A stretch of 64,000 nucleotides of DNA from Mixophyes australis (GCA_036250195.1 JAVHZZ010000011.1:58780919-58844918), one strand, 5' to 3'. Positions 1-11,249 are shown, numbered from the stretch's first letter. The notes: generated from the sequence alone by a model not told the origin. Made by a program: numbers and translations.

Positions 1-537
1 CTATGTGGAGGTAGAGAATCAGCCGCCTTCTTGGAAAACACGTCCTGGAATTCACGATGCGCAGAAGGCAGTTGACCTGGAAGTGGCTGCAGGAACTGAA
101 GAGACATGGCCAAACAATTTTGAGAACAGTGAGTACTCCAACGGGTAATTTCTCCAAGATTCCAGTCGATCACAGGGTTATGGAGGTGGAGCCATGGATG
201 ACCCAGAATTAGCGGAACGGAAGGGCAATCAATGAGGAGAAGAGACAGGGTTTTCGGAATGAAGAGACCCAACTGTAAGACGTAAGGGCGGAGTCGTGAA
301 GGAAATCCTGCCTCCAGGTAAGGGACCCCCATCCAAACCGCAGGCAGTGATAGCGGAATTCATTTTTATGAACGGAATTCCAATGGACTTGGCAAAACTG
401 AAAGTTGCCTGCGGCACCGCTATCAATAAATGCTGAAATAACAGAGGAGTGTGATCCACAGGAAAGATGAGCAGGAACTATTAATACATTTTTGGAAGAA
501 ATGAACTGTAGACCTAGATGAATCTCTTCCACCTTCT
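1..537 (-). pseudogene. Broken aspartic protease and start of RT region, gypsy Pol
   Basis: Retroviral-type aspartic protease of the gypsy element. The active-site motif FIDSGAAGNF is read near 400-430, then the homology moves to a second frame (IGIPFIKMNSA, GGPLPGGRISF) and again to another frame before position 1, where HNPVIDWNLGEI and REFQDVFSKK mark the linker into reverse transcriptase. At least two frameshifts between about 230 and 410 break the reading frame. The gene continues beyond the left edge, so the state of RT, RNase H and integrase is unknown. Confidence 0.75.
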
Positions 538-1413
538 CTAGGCATGATCTTTTCCCGACTTTTTGGGACAGGAGCGCAGAAGGTGACCTTTGGTTCCACA
601 ATATAGGCAGAGGCCTAAGGTGCGTCTCCTAGTTCTCTCTTCCTGGGAGAGGCGATAGGCCTCTAGCTGCATAGGTTCCGCAGCTTCCATATTAGAAGGA
701 GGCACAGAAAGGAACGTACTGGGAGTGGATGCTTCCTTCTCAGTTCTTCTTTCCTTGAGGCGTCTATCAATTTTGATTGTGAGCTGCATAAGTCCCTCCA
801 GGGAAGTAGTTGAAGGATACTGTACCAGGGAATCCTTTATTTGCTCTGATAACCCCAAACGGAACTGACTGCGTAAAGCTGGGTCATTCCACTCACTGTC
901 AGTGGACCAGCGCCGGAATTCGGCAGCGTATTCTTCTGCAGAACGTCGGCCTTGTTTTAGGGATCTGAGGTGACCCTCAGCGGAAGCTATCCGATCCAGG
1001 TCATCATACAAGAGGCCTAGGGCTTCGAAAAAAGAATCCACAGACCTCAGGGAAGGACTGTCGGAAGGCAAGCTGAAGGCCCAGGCCTGCAGATCCCCCT
1101 GAAGCAACGAAATCACTATACTCACTTTTTGCTGTTCGGAGCCGAAGGAGCGGAGTCGGAGACGGAAGTAAAGTTTACAACTCTCCTTAAAGTTATGGAA
1201 GAGACTCCTGTCCCCAGAGAATCGATCCGGCAAGTTCAGCTTGGGTTCCACAGCGGGAGCTAACGGGTTTTGCTGGACTTGGTCTTGCATGGCTCTGGTA
1301 GCCTCTTCCTGAGCAGACAGGCATTGAACCAGATTCTGGACCACTTGTGAGATGGACTGGATCTGTCCTGCCAGAACTTGGGCTGGAGAAAGGTTCACCC
1401 CGTTATCATCCAT
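538..1413 (-). CDS. Gag polyprotein of gypsy element (291 aa)
   Basis: This encodes the structural Gag of a Ty3/gypsy retrotransposon, which assembles the cytoplasmic particle that packages element RNA. The 291-aa frame starts at the first ATG after the LTR (MDDNGVNLSP...). Residues ~60-200 form the retrotransposon Gag core, recognisable from LNLPDRFSGD, LLQGDLQAWAFSL and the YAAEFRRWS motif. A single CCHC zinc knuckle, CLYCGTKGHLLRSC, lies near residues 268-281. The frame is open throughout, whereas the downstream protease is frameshifted. The protease frame overlaps the Gag end in a different frame; that could be natural frameshifting or decay. Confidence 0.85.
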   Translation of the reverse strand: MDDNGVNLSPAQVLAGQIQSISQVVQNLVQCLSAQEEATRAMQDQVQQNPLAPAVEPKLNLPDRFSGDRSLFHNFKESCKLYFRLRLRSFGSEQQKVSIVISLLQGDLQAWAFSLPSDSPSLRSVDSFFEALGLLYDDLDRIASAEGHLRSLKQGRRSAEEYAAEFRRWSTDSEWNDPALRSQFRLGLSEQIKDSLVQYPSTTSLEGLMQLTIKIDRRLKERRTEKEASTPSTFLSVPPSNMEAAEPMQLEAYRLSQEERTRRRTLGLCLYCGTKGHLLRSCPKKSGKDHA

Positions 1414-1449
1414 GGAAGCAAACTCTCCAACGATTTTGGCCGGTTATAA

Positions 1450-2095
1450 TGTTAGGAACCCCCCTAACCGATACAGCACAACCCGGAGTCTACTCCGCCA
1501 GTCAGGTGTTCACTGGAGCCCCTGGTGGTGGGGACATACTTGGCTGCAGACTGACAGAGGGTTGTGAAGTGTGTACCGGCTGGGGAGAACCCAGGCAAGC
1601 AAAGTGAAGTCCAGGCAAGGGTCAAGAGCCTGCAGCAGACAGCAAATCCAATTAACAAGCCAAGGTCTAGGGTCACAAGCTAGGTAGCAGGGTCAAAGGT
1701 ACAAGCCAAAAGGGTCAGGGTCACAGGAAACAACAGGCAGGGTCCAAATCCAGGCAAAGGGTCATACACAGGCAATCCAGCAGAGTATCCACAGTACAGG
1801 GACAAAAGGGCAGAGCAGGTCAGCAAACTGGTAACAGGAGGCTATAACCGGCAGGGAGGCTAAGCCCTCCCTGCCTTAAATAGTACAAGCAGCCAATCAG
1901 AGCCTGGCTTTGAAGTCACACAGCCCCCTGCAGGCTGGTGGGGCCAATTTGCACACGCGCCCGACTTTCATTCATTGCTGCAGAGGAAGCGTCACGGCCG
2001 GAATTGACGTCCCGGTCGCCAAGGTGACGGCCAAGACTTCGGGGAGACCAGGAGGCGAGTCGCGGCGGTCTTGAGTGCCGCCGCGGCTCGTAACA
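1450..2095 (-). repeat. 5' LTR of the gypsy element
   Basis: On the minus strand the segment begins TGTTACGAGCCGCGG at 2095 and ends CCTAACA at 1450, the TG...CA limits expected of an LTR, immediately upstream of gag. It is GC-rich near its 5' end and has a TATA-like TATTTAAGG near 1880. The sequence just inside the LTR (about 1425-1449) is where a primer-binding site should lie, but I could not assign a tRNA. Confidence 0.75.
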
Positions 2096-2320
2096 GCAGC
2101 ATTTACAGATATTTAAGCAAAAATACAATACTTTTACAGATGTTTACCATTGTATTTCCATTTGCTGCGCAGCTGAGTATAAGCTACTACATATTCCTCA
2201 GATATTAACCATTTATGACAGAAAGACTGAGTTAAGTGCCCTTCAATAAACTTTTTATGCTTGCTTTCACTTTATAAAGGACACAATTTTTTTAATGAAG
2301 AATTGTATTTTTATGTCCAA
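2096..2320. other. Interval with no recognised feature
   Basis: AT-rich sequence between the gypsy LTR and a SINE fragment. No ORF or repeat is recognised. Confidence 0.5.
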
Positions 2321-2321
2321 G

Positions 2322-2510
2322 AGACAACATACTAGTAGGGTAATTGGCTGCTATTAAATTGACCTTAGTCTCTCTCGGTGTGTATGTATGTTAGGGAATT
2401 TACAATGGGGCAGGGACTGATGTGAGTGAATTCTCTGTACAGCGTTGCAGAATAAGCGGCGCTATATAAATAGCTGCTGTTGCTGCTGCTGATGATGAAG
2501 AATGAGTTTC
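2322..2510 (+). repeat. V-SINE-like 3' fragment
   Basis: The segment carries the 3' half of the same family as the fuller copy at 56.8-57.15 kb: GGGTAATTGGCTGCTATTAA, TTAGGGAATTTACAATGGGG, CTCTGTACAGCGTTGCAGAA and GCGCTATATAAATA, ending in a trinucleotide tail. The tRNA-like head is absent, as expected of a 5'-truncated retroposed copy. Confidence 0.7.
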
Positions 2511-2744
2511 AGTTTTATGGGCCTGATTTAGAGTTTGACACAAAACAGAACTAGCCTACTCTTAAAAAGTGTACAAAAAAGAACGTATTCTTACCCATAT
2601 GCAGAGCCGTACACACCTTGAGATGGGTCCACCACTGTATCAGCAGCATATACTACTGCTTTATGATAAGTCATCATAATCCCCGTGTACTTACACTGCC
2701 CTATAGCAGATGCAAAACACTTCCTAAAAGGTGTATATGTGTGT

Positions 2745-2967
2745 TTCATATGGCTGCTTAATTCAGAATTACTGTGTGTATATAATATTCTAGTGATCTG
2801 TTTATTTCAATTAATGAATTGTTTACTTTCTAACTCCATTTGCCTGAGTGACTATAAGAACCTTAGAAGGTACTGGGTACACTTCCCTGGCATAGAAAGC
2901 TACCCCTGGGTGGCCAGCCAGTGTGAAGTGGGTAGAATTGGGCCAGAAAACCTGGTATCTTCACAGC
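2745..2967 (+). repeat. LTR 3'-half fragment related to the LTR at 10196-11228
   Basis: This is closely similar in order and sequence to 11030-11228, for example ATAATATTCTAGTG, TTTGCCTGAGTGACTAT, AGAAGGTACTGGGTA, GGTGGCCAGCCAG and the terminal GGTATCTTCACA. The match stops at 2967, exactly where the LTR should end. The sequence that follows does not match the internal part of the 10.2-kb element, so this is either a remnant of a related element or a truncated solo LTR. Confidence 0.75.
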
Positions 2968-3947
2968 GCTCACCAAGCATAGCAGCCAGTTGCTCAATGT
3001 TTTCAGGAAAAAATAAATAAAATTCAAACCAGCTGGTGTTGGCATCCAGCAAACCAGCAAAAAAGTGTCCCGCACCAGGATAAACCGAGAAACTGAAAGT
3101 AGTGAACCAAAACCAAACTGTTCCACTAGGAGTATCAGAAAAAACACACGTTGGGCAGGTGTTGGTACCCAAGACATCTGCCGAGGATCTTCAAAAACAG
3201 AGAGGGAGGGCAGGCAACTTGTACTGAAGACTAGAGTCAGAACACTATCAGTCAGGGTGATTTATAGTGTGGCCTAAGAGACATCCCATAGTGACACAGC
3301 AATGGGCACACCCCAGGCGAATACAAACTTCAGCTTTTAATTTCCCTTGGGTTTATTTCATCCCTCTGTTATTATATCCTTTGGCAACTTTTCTAGCTTT
3401 GTAATGATCACATTCATTAACTTTGTATGATTCGCAACCTTGTGCGAATTGAGTCAATGTCAGATTTCCTTTATATGCAAGGAATCAATTTTCTCTCGTG
3501 CTGGCATTTACCCATTTCTTAACTTCCTCTTTTGGCAGCTGACTGATATTTTTCAAAGAGTTAGGTTTAATTATTTCTTGTTCTTGCATGAGAGTCTGCA
3601 AGCAAGTATCTCTTTTAAAATCTGGTTTGACCTTTACACTTCAGTGTCCTCTTTAATTTCTGGTTGATCAGAAATCTATGTACATTTACAAGCACATGGT
3701 TAATGAATTGTCCTGTTTCAATGTGTGGTTCAGCTCAAGCTATCACACATATTGGCATTGTCATACTTTTGGGTGAGTCAGACTCCTCAAAATATACACC
3801 ATAGCTTACTGGCCACAAGTTTTAGGTTCATCAGGTCAATTGCTTTCTTTATTGCATCCTATTCAAACAACTTCTGTAGCTCTGTCTGTTAATTTGAAGT
3901 ACTGTTCACTTGGAATGTTCACAGATGGTCCACATTGGGAATCCTGC
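2968..3947. other. Unassigned interval, no gene
   Basis: No coding domain is recognised. The short frames at 2863-3277 on both strands have no family features. The first ~300 bases may be the internal region of the retroelement whose LTR end lies at 2967, but nothing confirms it. Confidence 0.4.
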
Positions 3948-4290
3948 CACTATTATTATTATTATTATTATTATCTTTAACTTATAAGGCGCCACAAAGG
4001 GTCCGCAGCGCCGTACATTACATATACAGAAAACAGAGACCCAAGACACAACATGATACAGAAAGAACAACAATATATACAAACACGGTAACAAGGTAAA
4101 GCAAATCAGATTATTTCTGGGACAGATAGTGAATTGGATGGTAGAAACCAGAGAAGTAGGCCGAAGCTTAAGAAAACAGGGCTAGCGAAGCAGGCCAAGA
4201 GGTACAGAGGGTGATGGAATAGTAGAAGGAGCACACAAGAAAAGAGGGCCCTGCTCCTGAGAGCTTACATCCTAAAGGGAATGGAGAGAC
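3948..4290 (-). repeat. (TTA)n-ended retroposon 3' tail, copy 1
   Basis: Read on the minus strand this is a retroposon tail: GAGCAGGGCCCTCTTTTC, then TGTACGGCGCTGCGGACCC, then GGCGCCTTATAAGTTAAAG, followed by a (TAA)n tail (3950-3974 on the plus strand). The same order recurs at 4885-5200, and the V-SINE tail (GGGGCAGGGACTGATG, TACAGCGCTGCGGAAT, GCGCTATATAAATA) is a related 3' end. A shared LINE-recognised 3' tail (CR1/L2 type) is the likely explanation. Confidence 0.6.
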
Positions 4291-4884
4291 ACAAATAGGG
4301 TGGTACTACTTCTCATATAGTGCAGCTGTTATTGATTTGGTGGTAGGTGATTTTGCAAGTATATTGTTATGTTTAATAGAGCTCCCACAATTTGTTTGCA
4401 AGGTTGATTGGTTATCATTTTTCTTATTATTTAAACAAGAGTGTGGTTCTTTTCTCTGCTATGGAATATAAATTGCAGTGGTTTCATGTTCAAAATCCTT
4501 CTTGAGCTTCTCTATTTCTGTAATCTCATTACTTTATTCGAGGTGTATATTTGTGCATGATAGCCACAAAACAGTTGTCTCCAACTATGGTTTCTGTTCT
4601 CATTGGTTTGTATACATCATTATGGATTAACTTAATGGATGACGTCTGACTTCATTCTGATTTGCTTTAGTAAGTGGTACCAATATAGCTTTTGCTTTAC
4701 AACAGATGCATTTCTAAATTGCTTTGCATTGTATACAGCTTGTAAATCAGACATATTTTTGTTGCTCAGCAGTGCTTGTGTCCCAAGTGACTATGCCATA
4801 CCTGAATGCAATTTTGATTTGGAGACATAGCTGAAAGTTTAGCTTCATTGTCTCCAGTGGTCTACAGTTAATAATTATAATAAT
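4291..4884. other. Interval with no recognised feature
   Basis: AT-rich sequence between two copies of the TTA-tailed retroposon end. Only short frames without family features. Confidence 0.4.
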
Positions 4885-4898
4885 AAATAAATAACTAA

Positions 4899-4935
<37 letters not shown>

Positions 4936-5200
4936 ATAATTATTATTATTATTTTAAATTTTTAAGGTGCCACAAAGTTTCCGTAGCACTGTACACAGGG
5001 GGATAGAGCATACAACAAAATTACATAATTAAATACAGATTAGAGGAATGGGTACAGATAAGCAGAATAATAGATGCATATATGCAATTAATAGAACAAA
5101 TTAAATTGCATGCAAAAACAATTCTGCATATGTCAAAACAGGGACAGAGAGGAGGACGAAGAGTGGGCAGACATGAGACATATGGTACTATTAAAGTTAT
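4885..5200 (-). repeat. (TTA)n-ended retroposon 3' tail, copy 2
   Basis: Same structure as the copy at 3948: an (ATT)n tract at about 4900-4955, then TTTAAGGTGCCACAAAG, CCGTAGCACTGTACA and a following A-rich segment. More diverged than copy 1. The two copies have the same orientation, about 900 bp apart. Confidence 0.55.
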
Positions 5201-5204
5201 TATA

Positions 5205-5830
5205 TCGCTTACCAATAATCATTGTCTGCAGCGATTTGTGTGTTTCCAACTCACGATGCGATTTATTAGCAAAAGAATAACAATTCAATAATATAAGTAG
5301 AGTCGATACATATGCAGGCGCTCTGAATTCAGCATACAGTCATTCAATCCTGAAGTCTTTGGTCAAGATGACTGCCTGCTGGCCCCAGAGCTCCTGCTTT
5401 TATACAGTTAGTGATACAGTAAAAACAATAGAGATGATTTTGGCATGTTTCCATAGGTTCAGGCTTCAGGACAGTCCAGTGAAATGCAGGTCATTTGGCC
5501 AGTTCAAACGATGCCCTCCAATGGTGAGGGTCAGCTCTCCAACAGCTGCATACTAATCTTCCCGCCGAAAGCTAGTTCAAACTGGTCTATTTACATTACA
5601 CACACAATACCATTCTGATCATTTAGTCCCTATAATCCATATCTTGCATACGTAAGGTGCAATCTCTTTGGCGATTGAACCGGACGTCTGAGGATAAATA
5701 GGGGATTAGAATGATACCAGACATGATATGTTTCCTGTATCCTGAACCTTAGATCTCACTAAAGTGCCTTTAACATTATCATATTTAACTATAAATTCTA
5801 TTACATTTGATTATAAACGACTATGTGTTA
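5205..5830 (-). repeat. Possible solo LTR, minus strand
   Basis: On the minus strand a TATAAAAG box (about 5398-5405) is followed ~140 bases downstream by an AATAAA signal (about 5258-5263), the spacing of an LTR promoter and polyadenylation site. The recognised LTR at 7162-8104 has the same order (GTATAAAAG near 7703, AATAAA near 7617). I could not find TG...CA ends or a target duplication, so the limits are rough. Confidence 0.3.
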
Positions 5831-6509
5831 GAACTATTTTTAAGGTGGACTATTTACAAGTGAATGTGTAAGTGTATGTGTGTGTCTGCTTTATTTATCG
5901 TGCCATTGCGTCATAACATGTTGCGTACTGATCGCAATCACACGGTAAAACAATATTAATCAATTTGGTTTACTTCATCCAATTATTTGACTTTGACAGT
6001 ACAAACATGAGACATAGGATAAAGGGCCCTTATCATGTTACTATAGTAGGTTGAAAACTGAAAGACAAAATGAGCAAATGGGAACAATAAACATAGTGGG
6101 GTTCACTATGACGCAGAGTAGAAATGGGCGGTTCAGATTCAGAGATATCTGACACATCTGAATTTAGTGGTACAGAGTCAAACTGATTCATGACTCCATG
6201 CCAAATTCAGATCTGGAAACAAGGCAAAACTTTATTTTATTTCTGGGGTCTAGTGTTTTGGATCTTCTATATATCTTGTATTGAGATCATCTATGTATGT
6301 GGGGAGGTTGTTTGCTGCAATTGTGTGCTCATGAGGTGGGTTGTAGAGGGTTGGACAGAATGAAAGGCAATCAATGTATATTGATTTTACTGCAGAAGTA
6401 TTTGCAGATCAGTTTGCTGCAAATGTGTGTTAAAGTCAATGTGAGATAGTGAAGAGTAGACAATCATGGACTACTGGTAGTAATAGTATGTTAGTAAACT
6501 AATTAGGAG
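5831..6509. other. Interval with no recognised feature
   Basis: Non-coding, AT-rich. Around 6120-6220 there is TTCAGATTCAGAG- and TCAAACTGATTCATG-like wording that may be a decayed transposon end, but nothing firm. Confidence 0.4.
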
Positions 6510-7161
6510 TGGACAAAAACAAATTATTTTTTGCTTTCAAAATCCAAATCTTTGACTGTGAAGGCAATTGTGTTAGGGGCAATATCACTGGCATCTGTAC
6601 AGGGGAGGGTTGGCAAATATTATCCCGGGGACAAGACTCAACTAAGCAGTCTAATTTAAAAGAAAATAATGCAGGTTCCCCATGACCCAGCCCAAAGTAG
6701 TCCACTACCGGCCCAGGGACAGATGCAACCCTGCCCCCCAGCCCAGCCAGCCCCTGCATCTGTACTAGTAAGTGGCAAACAATAGGGTGCTGCTTGTCTC
6801 TTAGCAGCATCCCCCCAAAAAATCTTATTTCTTGCTTTTAAAATGGAAATGTTGGAATGATAATGCAAATATGTAAGGATCAATATCACTGAAAATGTTA
6901 CTATTTGCTAAGCGGGAAAAAAACATGGTATGATTTGACACTGAACAGCACCCCCCAGTCCCCTCCCCTCCCCCCAAAAAAAATAAATCTTGCTTTTAAA
7001 ATCCAAGTGTTCTGAATGCAATTGTGTGAGGTGCAGTATCAGAGACATTGATACTAATAAAAAGCCAAAGAACATGGTGTTGTTTGACTGTGAGCAGCAC
7101 ACCAATTTCTTATCTTTAAAATCCAAGTGTTTAACTGTGAAGACAATTGTGTGAGGGGCAG

Positions 7162-8104
7162 TGTGACAGGATGGACCCCATATGCCACCCTGTTTGTTGT
7201 TGCTGGGAACCGGCTGGGCTTACTTTGCCACCGTTCCCTTTCATTATCCAAAAAGCGCCCCATTGCCGCAGTAGGAGGGGCTTAAGCTGCTGCCACCACT
7301 GGACTCCTATACCGACATCCAGAATCGGGTTTCTTCTGGGTCACTGACGCTGCTAGTGTACCTCGTTGCTGATGTACCTGGGCCGGTAACTCCAGACCTC
7401 TTACTATGGATCCAGGTTGCTGTGAATGGATCCCCCCTTGCCTATCACATGGGCCAGGTCTGCATGGGTAGCAGGCAGAGCGTTGGTACTGGAAAAGCTT
7501 GGGTCCAAACCTCAGACACAGCCGGAAAATGGATTAGATTTGGGTCTAATTTGTAGATCACAGGAATACAGCGATATTGACGTTGTTTCCAAGCAGGTCT
7601 TTGAAGCATGATGGTTTATTTTCTCTCACTCTAGTTGAAGGTACCAGGGTGATCAGGTCAGATGAAGTCAAAAGAATGATTACATGCTCACACAGCTCAT
7701 CTTTTATACAGGTCTAACATAGGCTATTTTTAGAATCAGGATGTAACCCCGTTTACCAAAACATTGATTTACATACATCGCAAAGCCACTAATATTTATA
7801 CTTAGCTATTAAATTCTTAAAAACCTTGCTGTGAATTTCCTGGATCTTATTTCAGAGACAGGAGACTCACTAGCAAGTCAAAAGGTCTGACTGGCATGAA
7901 TACTTCAGGCAGTCGCCGAATACACATTTCCACAGAACAACAAAAGGACCCACAACAAGCTACTTCCCCAAACCACAATACACCAAAGGCTTGGTAAACA
8001 CAGGCTCATTGTATCAGATATATACATCAGAAATAGGCATTTGGGCAGCACGGGGGCATTAAATACATTTTTACCAAAAGTTATTTAATAGTGATCCAGT
8101 CACA
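7162..8104 (-). mobile_element. Solo LTR (943 bp) with 5-bp target duplication GGCAG
   Basis: The element begins TGTGACAGGATGGACC and ends GATCCAGTCACA, giving TG...CA ends with a short terminal inverted match, and is flanked by GGCAG at 7157-7161 and 8105-8109. On the minus strand a GTATAAAAG box near 7703 precedes AATAAA near 7617. It contains no coding sequence, as expected after LTR-LTR recombination. It interrupts a unit of the ~150-bp array. Confidence 0.82.
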
Positions 8105-8213
8105 GGCAGTATGTCTGATATTTGTACTAGTGAGTATCCAAAATAATAGTGTTATTTGACTTTGAGCTGCAACACCCTCCCCCCGTAAAATTATTTCTTC
8201 CTTTAAAATCCAA

Positions 8214-8525
8214 GGGCCTGAGTCTCTAAGAAAAGTAAGGCAAAACAAAGGAGTAAATGTTTTGCGGAACAAACCATGTTACAATGCAAGGGGTGCAAAT
8301 GATTATTGTTTTTCACAGAAGTTAAATTCTGGCTGTTTTTTAATTTAGCATGCAAATACTTGATAGCTTTATTTTTACACTGAAATTTAAAGTTGATCTA
8401 GGACATGCCCTACCCCAACAATAAATCTGTTCTCACATTGACCTCCCCCTCCAATGCAACATGGTTTTCCCCAGGGGCAAAGTTACTAATTTTTTATGCT
8501 TTGCTCTCCTTAGTGACTCAGGCCC
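8214..8525. mobile_element. Harbinger-type MITE (312 bp), TSD CAA
   Basis: Terminal inverted repeats read GGGCCTGAGTCTCTAAG on the left and, reverse-complemented on the right, GGGCCTGAGTCACTAAGG. The 3-bp duplication CAA (8211-8213 and 8526-8528) fits PIF/Harbinger. The interior is loosely palindromic and shares CCATGTTACAAT, GGGGTGCAAAT and ACACTGAAATTTAAAGTTGA with the MITE at 51054-51386. The ends match those of the large Harbinger element at 36503-45295. Confidence 0.85.
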
Positions 8526-8759
8526 CAAGTGTTTTACTGTGAAGACAATTGTGTGAAGGGTATCATCACTGATATCTGTACTTGTAAATGGCCAAAAATG
8601 GTGCTATTTGACTCTGAGCAGCAAACTCCAAACAAAAATTAATTTTTTGCTTTAAATCCAAGTGGTTAAATGAGAAGGCAATTGTGTTAGTATCATTGTG
8701 TCAGCATGAAGTTTGACTCTGAGCAGCACAACCCAAAAAAAACACAAATAATTTGTTTT

Positions 8760-10190
8760 AAGAAACAATTGTATAAATTTAAAGATATTGTGGATCAGTG
8801 TCTGAAGGATTAGAAGGTAATAGCCCTTCTTTTCCCTATCTCATTGGGCATTCACCTGGTGTGGTGACAGCTGCAAGTAACGCCAACTTCAGTTGGCTTT
8901 GTTCCTGTTATCGATCATGGATTACTTTATAGATCGGGGGTATCTCAGTACTAGTACTGGCAGTAGTATTACTTTTTAACCTCTACTGGTAAAAAAGGTT
9001 ATGTGACGAAAGTGTGCTCCAAATCCAACCAACATATGTCAATCTCAAAGAAATCATCAGTTTCTGTTGTAAGGATTAAAAAATAAAGTTACTGATAAAT
9101 TTGGTGATTTGACTAAAAAATTGAAAATAGCTAACATTCCATACAGCACCCGCAGTATCAAGTAAAAGCTCAGGCCATGGCCACTTTTTGCTAGTAGTGG
9201 TCGTGCTATTGCTCCTACATGTACTAGAATGTCCATTGCAAAGCGAGTGCCCAACACGGGGTCATGCATGTTCTGTACTTTCCTTGCACCACCTTCTATT
9301 TCTGAGTGTAGGTCTGCATATACTAATTAGCCACATCAGTGCATGAAAAGAACATCAAGGCTAAAGAGCAAGCTGGATGCTCACAGAATGCTGAGGAGAT
9401 TCTAAGTCTGTCCATGAATGCTATATGTGAATCTGGCATTTCATATTCTGGCACTGTAATTATAAAGCAGCCTTCTTCCAAAATGTCTCAATCATTTGTG
9501 AGGATGAGTAGTAATGATGATTATTTAAACATAGAAATTGAGGGTGCTACTTTGGAACTTGTCTACAGGGTGAGGGGCACACTTGTGGATCAGACAATGA
9601 TGAATATGTTGGACTTGAACAAGATAATGAGGAGGAGCAAAATTGCCAGGGCAAAACACCAAAAAAATCTACCTTTTGCATTTGTAAATATTTCTTTCCC
9701 AACCCAGATGTCAAGGCATCTGTAGCCTTTGTGGCCTCCTCCTCGTTGCATCATTTGCAGCAATATCATTCAAGTAGTTAATCAAAGCAGGAATGCCATG
9801 TATAGTAACAAATATTCCAGCTTCAGCTACCAGCAGAATGATTAGATACCTCATGCAATCTGTTAACACATTTATTATCAATCTCCTCATTGGAGATTGA
9901 TAATGTACATAGTCCAGCATCCTAGTTGCAAACTGACTCCCCTAATGCAATCCATTATTCTCAAGAAGAATCTTTGCACAATAGGGCTGCTGCTGCTGGT
10001 GGTGAGACTTCTATACAGAAGGGGAGCAAGAAGACTAAGCATAGTTTTAAAAAAACAATTGTCTGTGAAACAATCTTTTAGCTATGTTAACATTGGATGT
10101 GCATCGAATTTCAGTCATCAATGCATCAGGTTTTAACAGATTAGTTGAGGTCATCTGTCCACACTACCAAATTCCATCTTGACATTTTTT
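8760..10190. other. Non-coding, probably decayed transposon sequence
   Basis: No protein family is recognised. The longest frame, 9339-9725 on the plus strand (128 aa, MHEKNIKAKEQAGC...), has no domain I can identify and no clear repeats, signal peptide or membrane segment. Trinucleotide-rich patches around 8950 and 9990 resemble the interiors of frog hAT-derived elements, which is only an impression. Confidence 0.35.
9874..9904. other. Perfect 13-bp hairpin
   Basis: ATTATCAATCTCC (9874-9886) is followed after a 5-base loop by its exact reverse complement (9892-9904). It is AT-rich, has no following T-run and no adjacent gene, so no role can be assigned. Confidence 0.7.
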
Positions 10191-10195
10191 CTCCC

Positions 10196-11228
10196 TGTGA
10201 CGAAACGAATGTGATAACCCTGTGACCATTCTGTTTTTCGTTTCTCACATAATGTGGATTATAGTACTTTTTATAGCCCTTGCTTTTGTTCCCCAGCTCA
10301 CCAGACTACAACTGCATTGTCCAATTACATGTGGTTAAGGGGACATTGTAGTTCAATGTAAATATGTATATTGTGTATTATATATTGATGCCTTGCAGTA
10401 ATGTTATTCATTGTCCTTAAACTGAAGCCAGGAGGGTTATGGGTAAGATCCGGTGGTGTCCAGGATACAGATGAGAGGGCTGGAGCTGCATTCATTCTCC
10501 CCCTCCTTCCTCTACAGGAAGCATGGAACAGCTGGGGACCCTTTGACATCACAAAGTAGTGTAAGGGGGTTCATTTTAGGAGGGGCTTACTGCTACCTTA
10601 TCCTTGGAAGTAGGGGAAGCCAATTAGTATCAATTGTTCTCCTTAGGACTAGTCCAGACATTCTGTCTGTATCCCAGCAGGGGGCTTCTGTGGAAGGACA
10701 GCTCATCTTCACGGCCCTCTCCAACCCCCTCTAGTCCTGCACTGACCAATGGTTAAGAAGAATAGACCAAGGGGTTTGCCTAGGAAGGAGAAAGACTATG
10801 GAAATTAGACCTGAGATATAAGGATTAACTCCAGGGGGTGGGGGTGTTCATTCTGGGATTTCATTGATGTAGCGTGCAAGAGGTTTTGAGTTGTCATTCT
10901 CTACTAGAGTCTATATATGCAGATGAGAGAGATTCATGGGTCATGAAGTCTGGACAGTCAGGTGACTATAATTCCTTAAACTAGTGGGGTAAGGGAGAGA
11001 TGATGAGGTAAACCTGCCTGGCATTTATTTACTGTGTGCACATAATATTCTAGTGTTGTTTGTATGACAATAAATATGCTGTTGTATTTTTATAACTGCA
11101 TTTGCCTGAGTGACTATTTGAATCCTAGAAGGTACTGGGTAAACTTCCCTGGCATAGGAAGGCCCCCGTGGGTGGCCAGCCAGCGTGAAGTGGCTAGCAT
11201 TGGGCCAGATAAACCCGGTATCTTCACA
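10196..11228 (+). repeat. 5' LTR (1033 bp)
   Basis: Starts TGTGACGAAACG and ends GGTATCTTCACA, so the ends form a short inverted match (TGTGA/TCACA). A TATATA box lies near 10912 and an AATAAA signal near 11070. It is followed directly by a primer-binding-like segment. A 3'-half relative lies at 2745-2967. Confidence 0.78.
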
Positions 11229-11248
11229 TTTGGTGGCAAGCAGTGGGG
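11229..11248 (+). promoter_or_regulatory. Primer-binding site region
   Basis: Immediately after the LTR terminal CA comes TTTGGTGGCAAGCAGTGG. A segment starting TGG directly after an LTR is where the 3' end of a tRNA anneals to start minus-strand DNA synthesis. I did not match it to a specific tRNA. Confidence 0.55.
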
Positions 11249-11249
11249 T

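Larger units (their letters stand above)
1..2095 (-). mobile_element. Ty3/gypsy LTR retrotransposon, 5' part, cut by window edge
   Basis: On the minus strand the order is LTR (1450-2095), gag (538-1413), then protease and the region leading into reverse transcriptase (1-537). The rest of pol and the 3' LTR would lie left of position 1. The gag with a CCHC knuckle, the DSGAA protease motif and the linker typical of Ty3/gypsy pol fix the superfamily. Frameshifts in the protease show this copy cannot make a complete Pol. The second target-site copy lies outside the window, so the insertion boundary can be seen only on the right. Confidence 0.88.
6510..8730. repeat. Diverged ~150-bp repeat array, interrupted by insertions
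   Basis: A unit containing CTTTTAAAATCCAAGTG, then AAGACAATTGTGTGAGGGG, then ATCACTGATATCTGTACT, then GTGCTATTTGACTCTGAGCAG recurs at about 6520, 6815, 6970, 7095, 8105, 8525 and 8640. Copies differ in length and sequence. One copy is split by the solo LTR at 7162-8104 and another by the MITE at 8214-8525, so the array is older than both. This looks like the tandem interior of a non-autonomous transposon or a decayed satellite. Confidence 0.65.
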
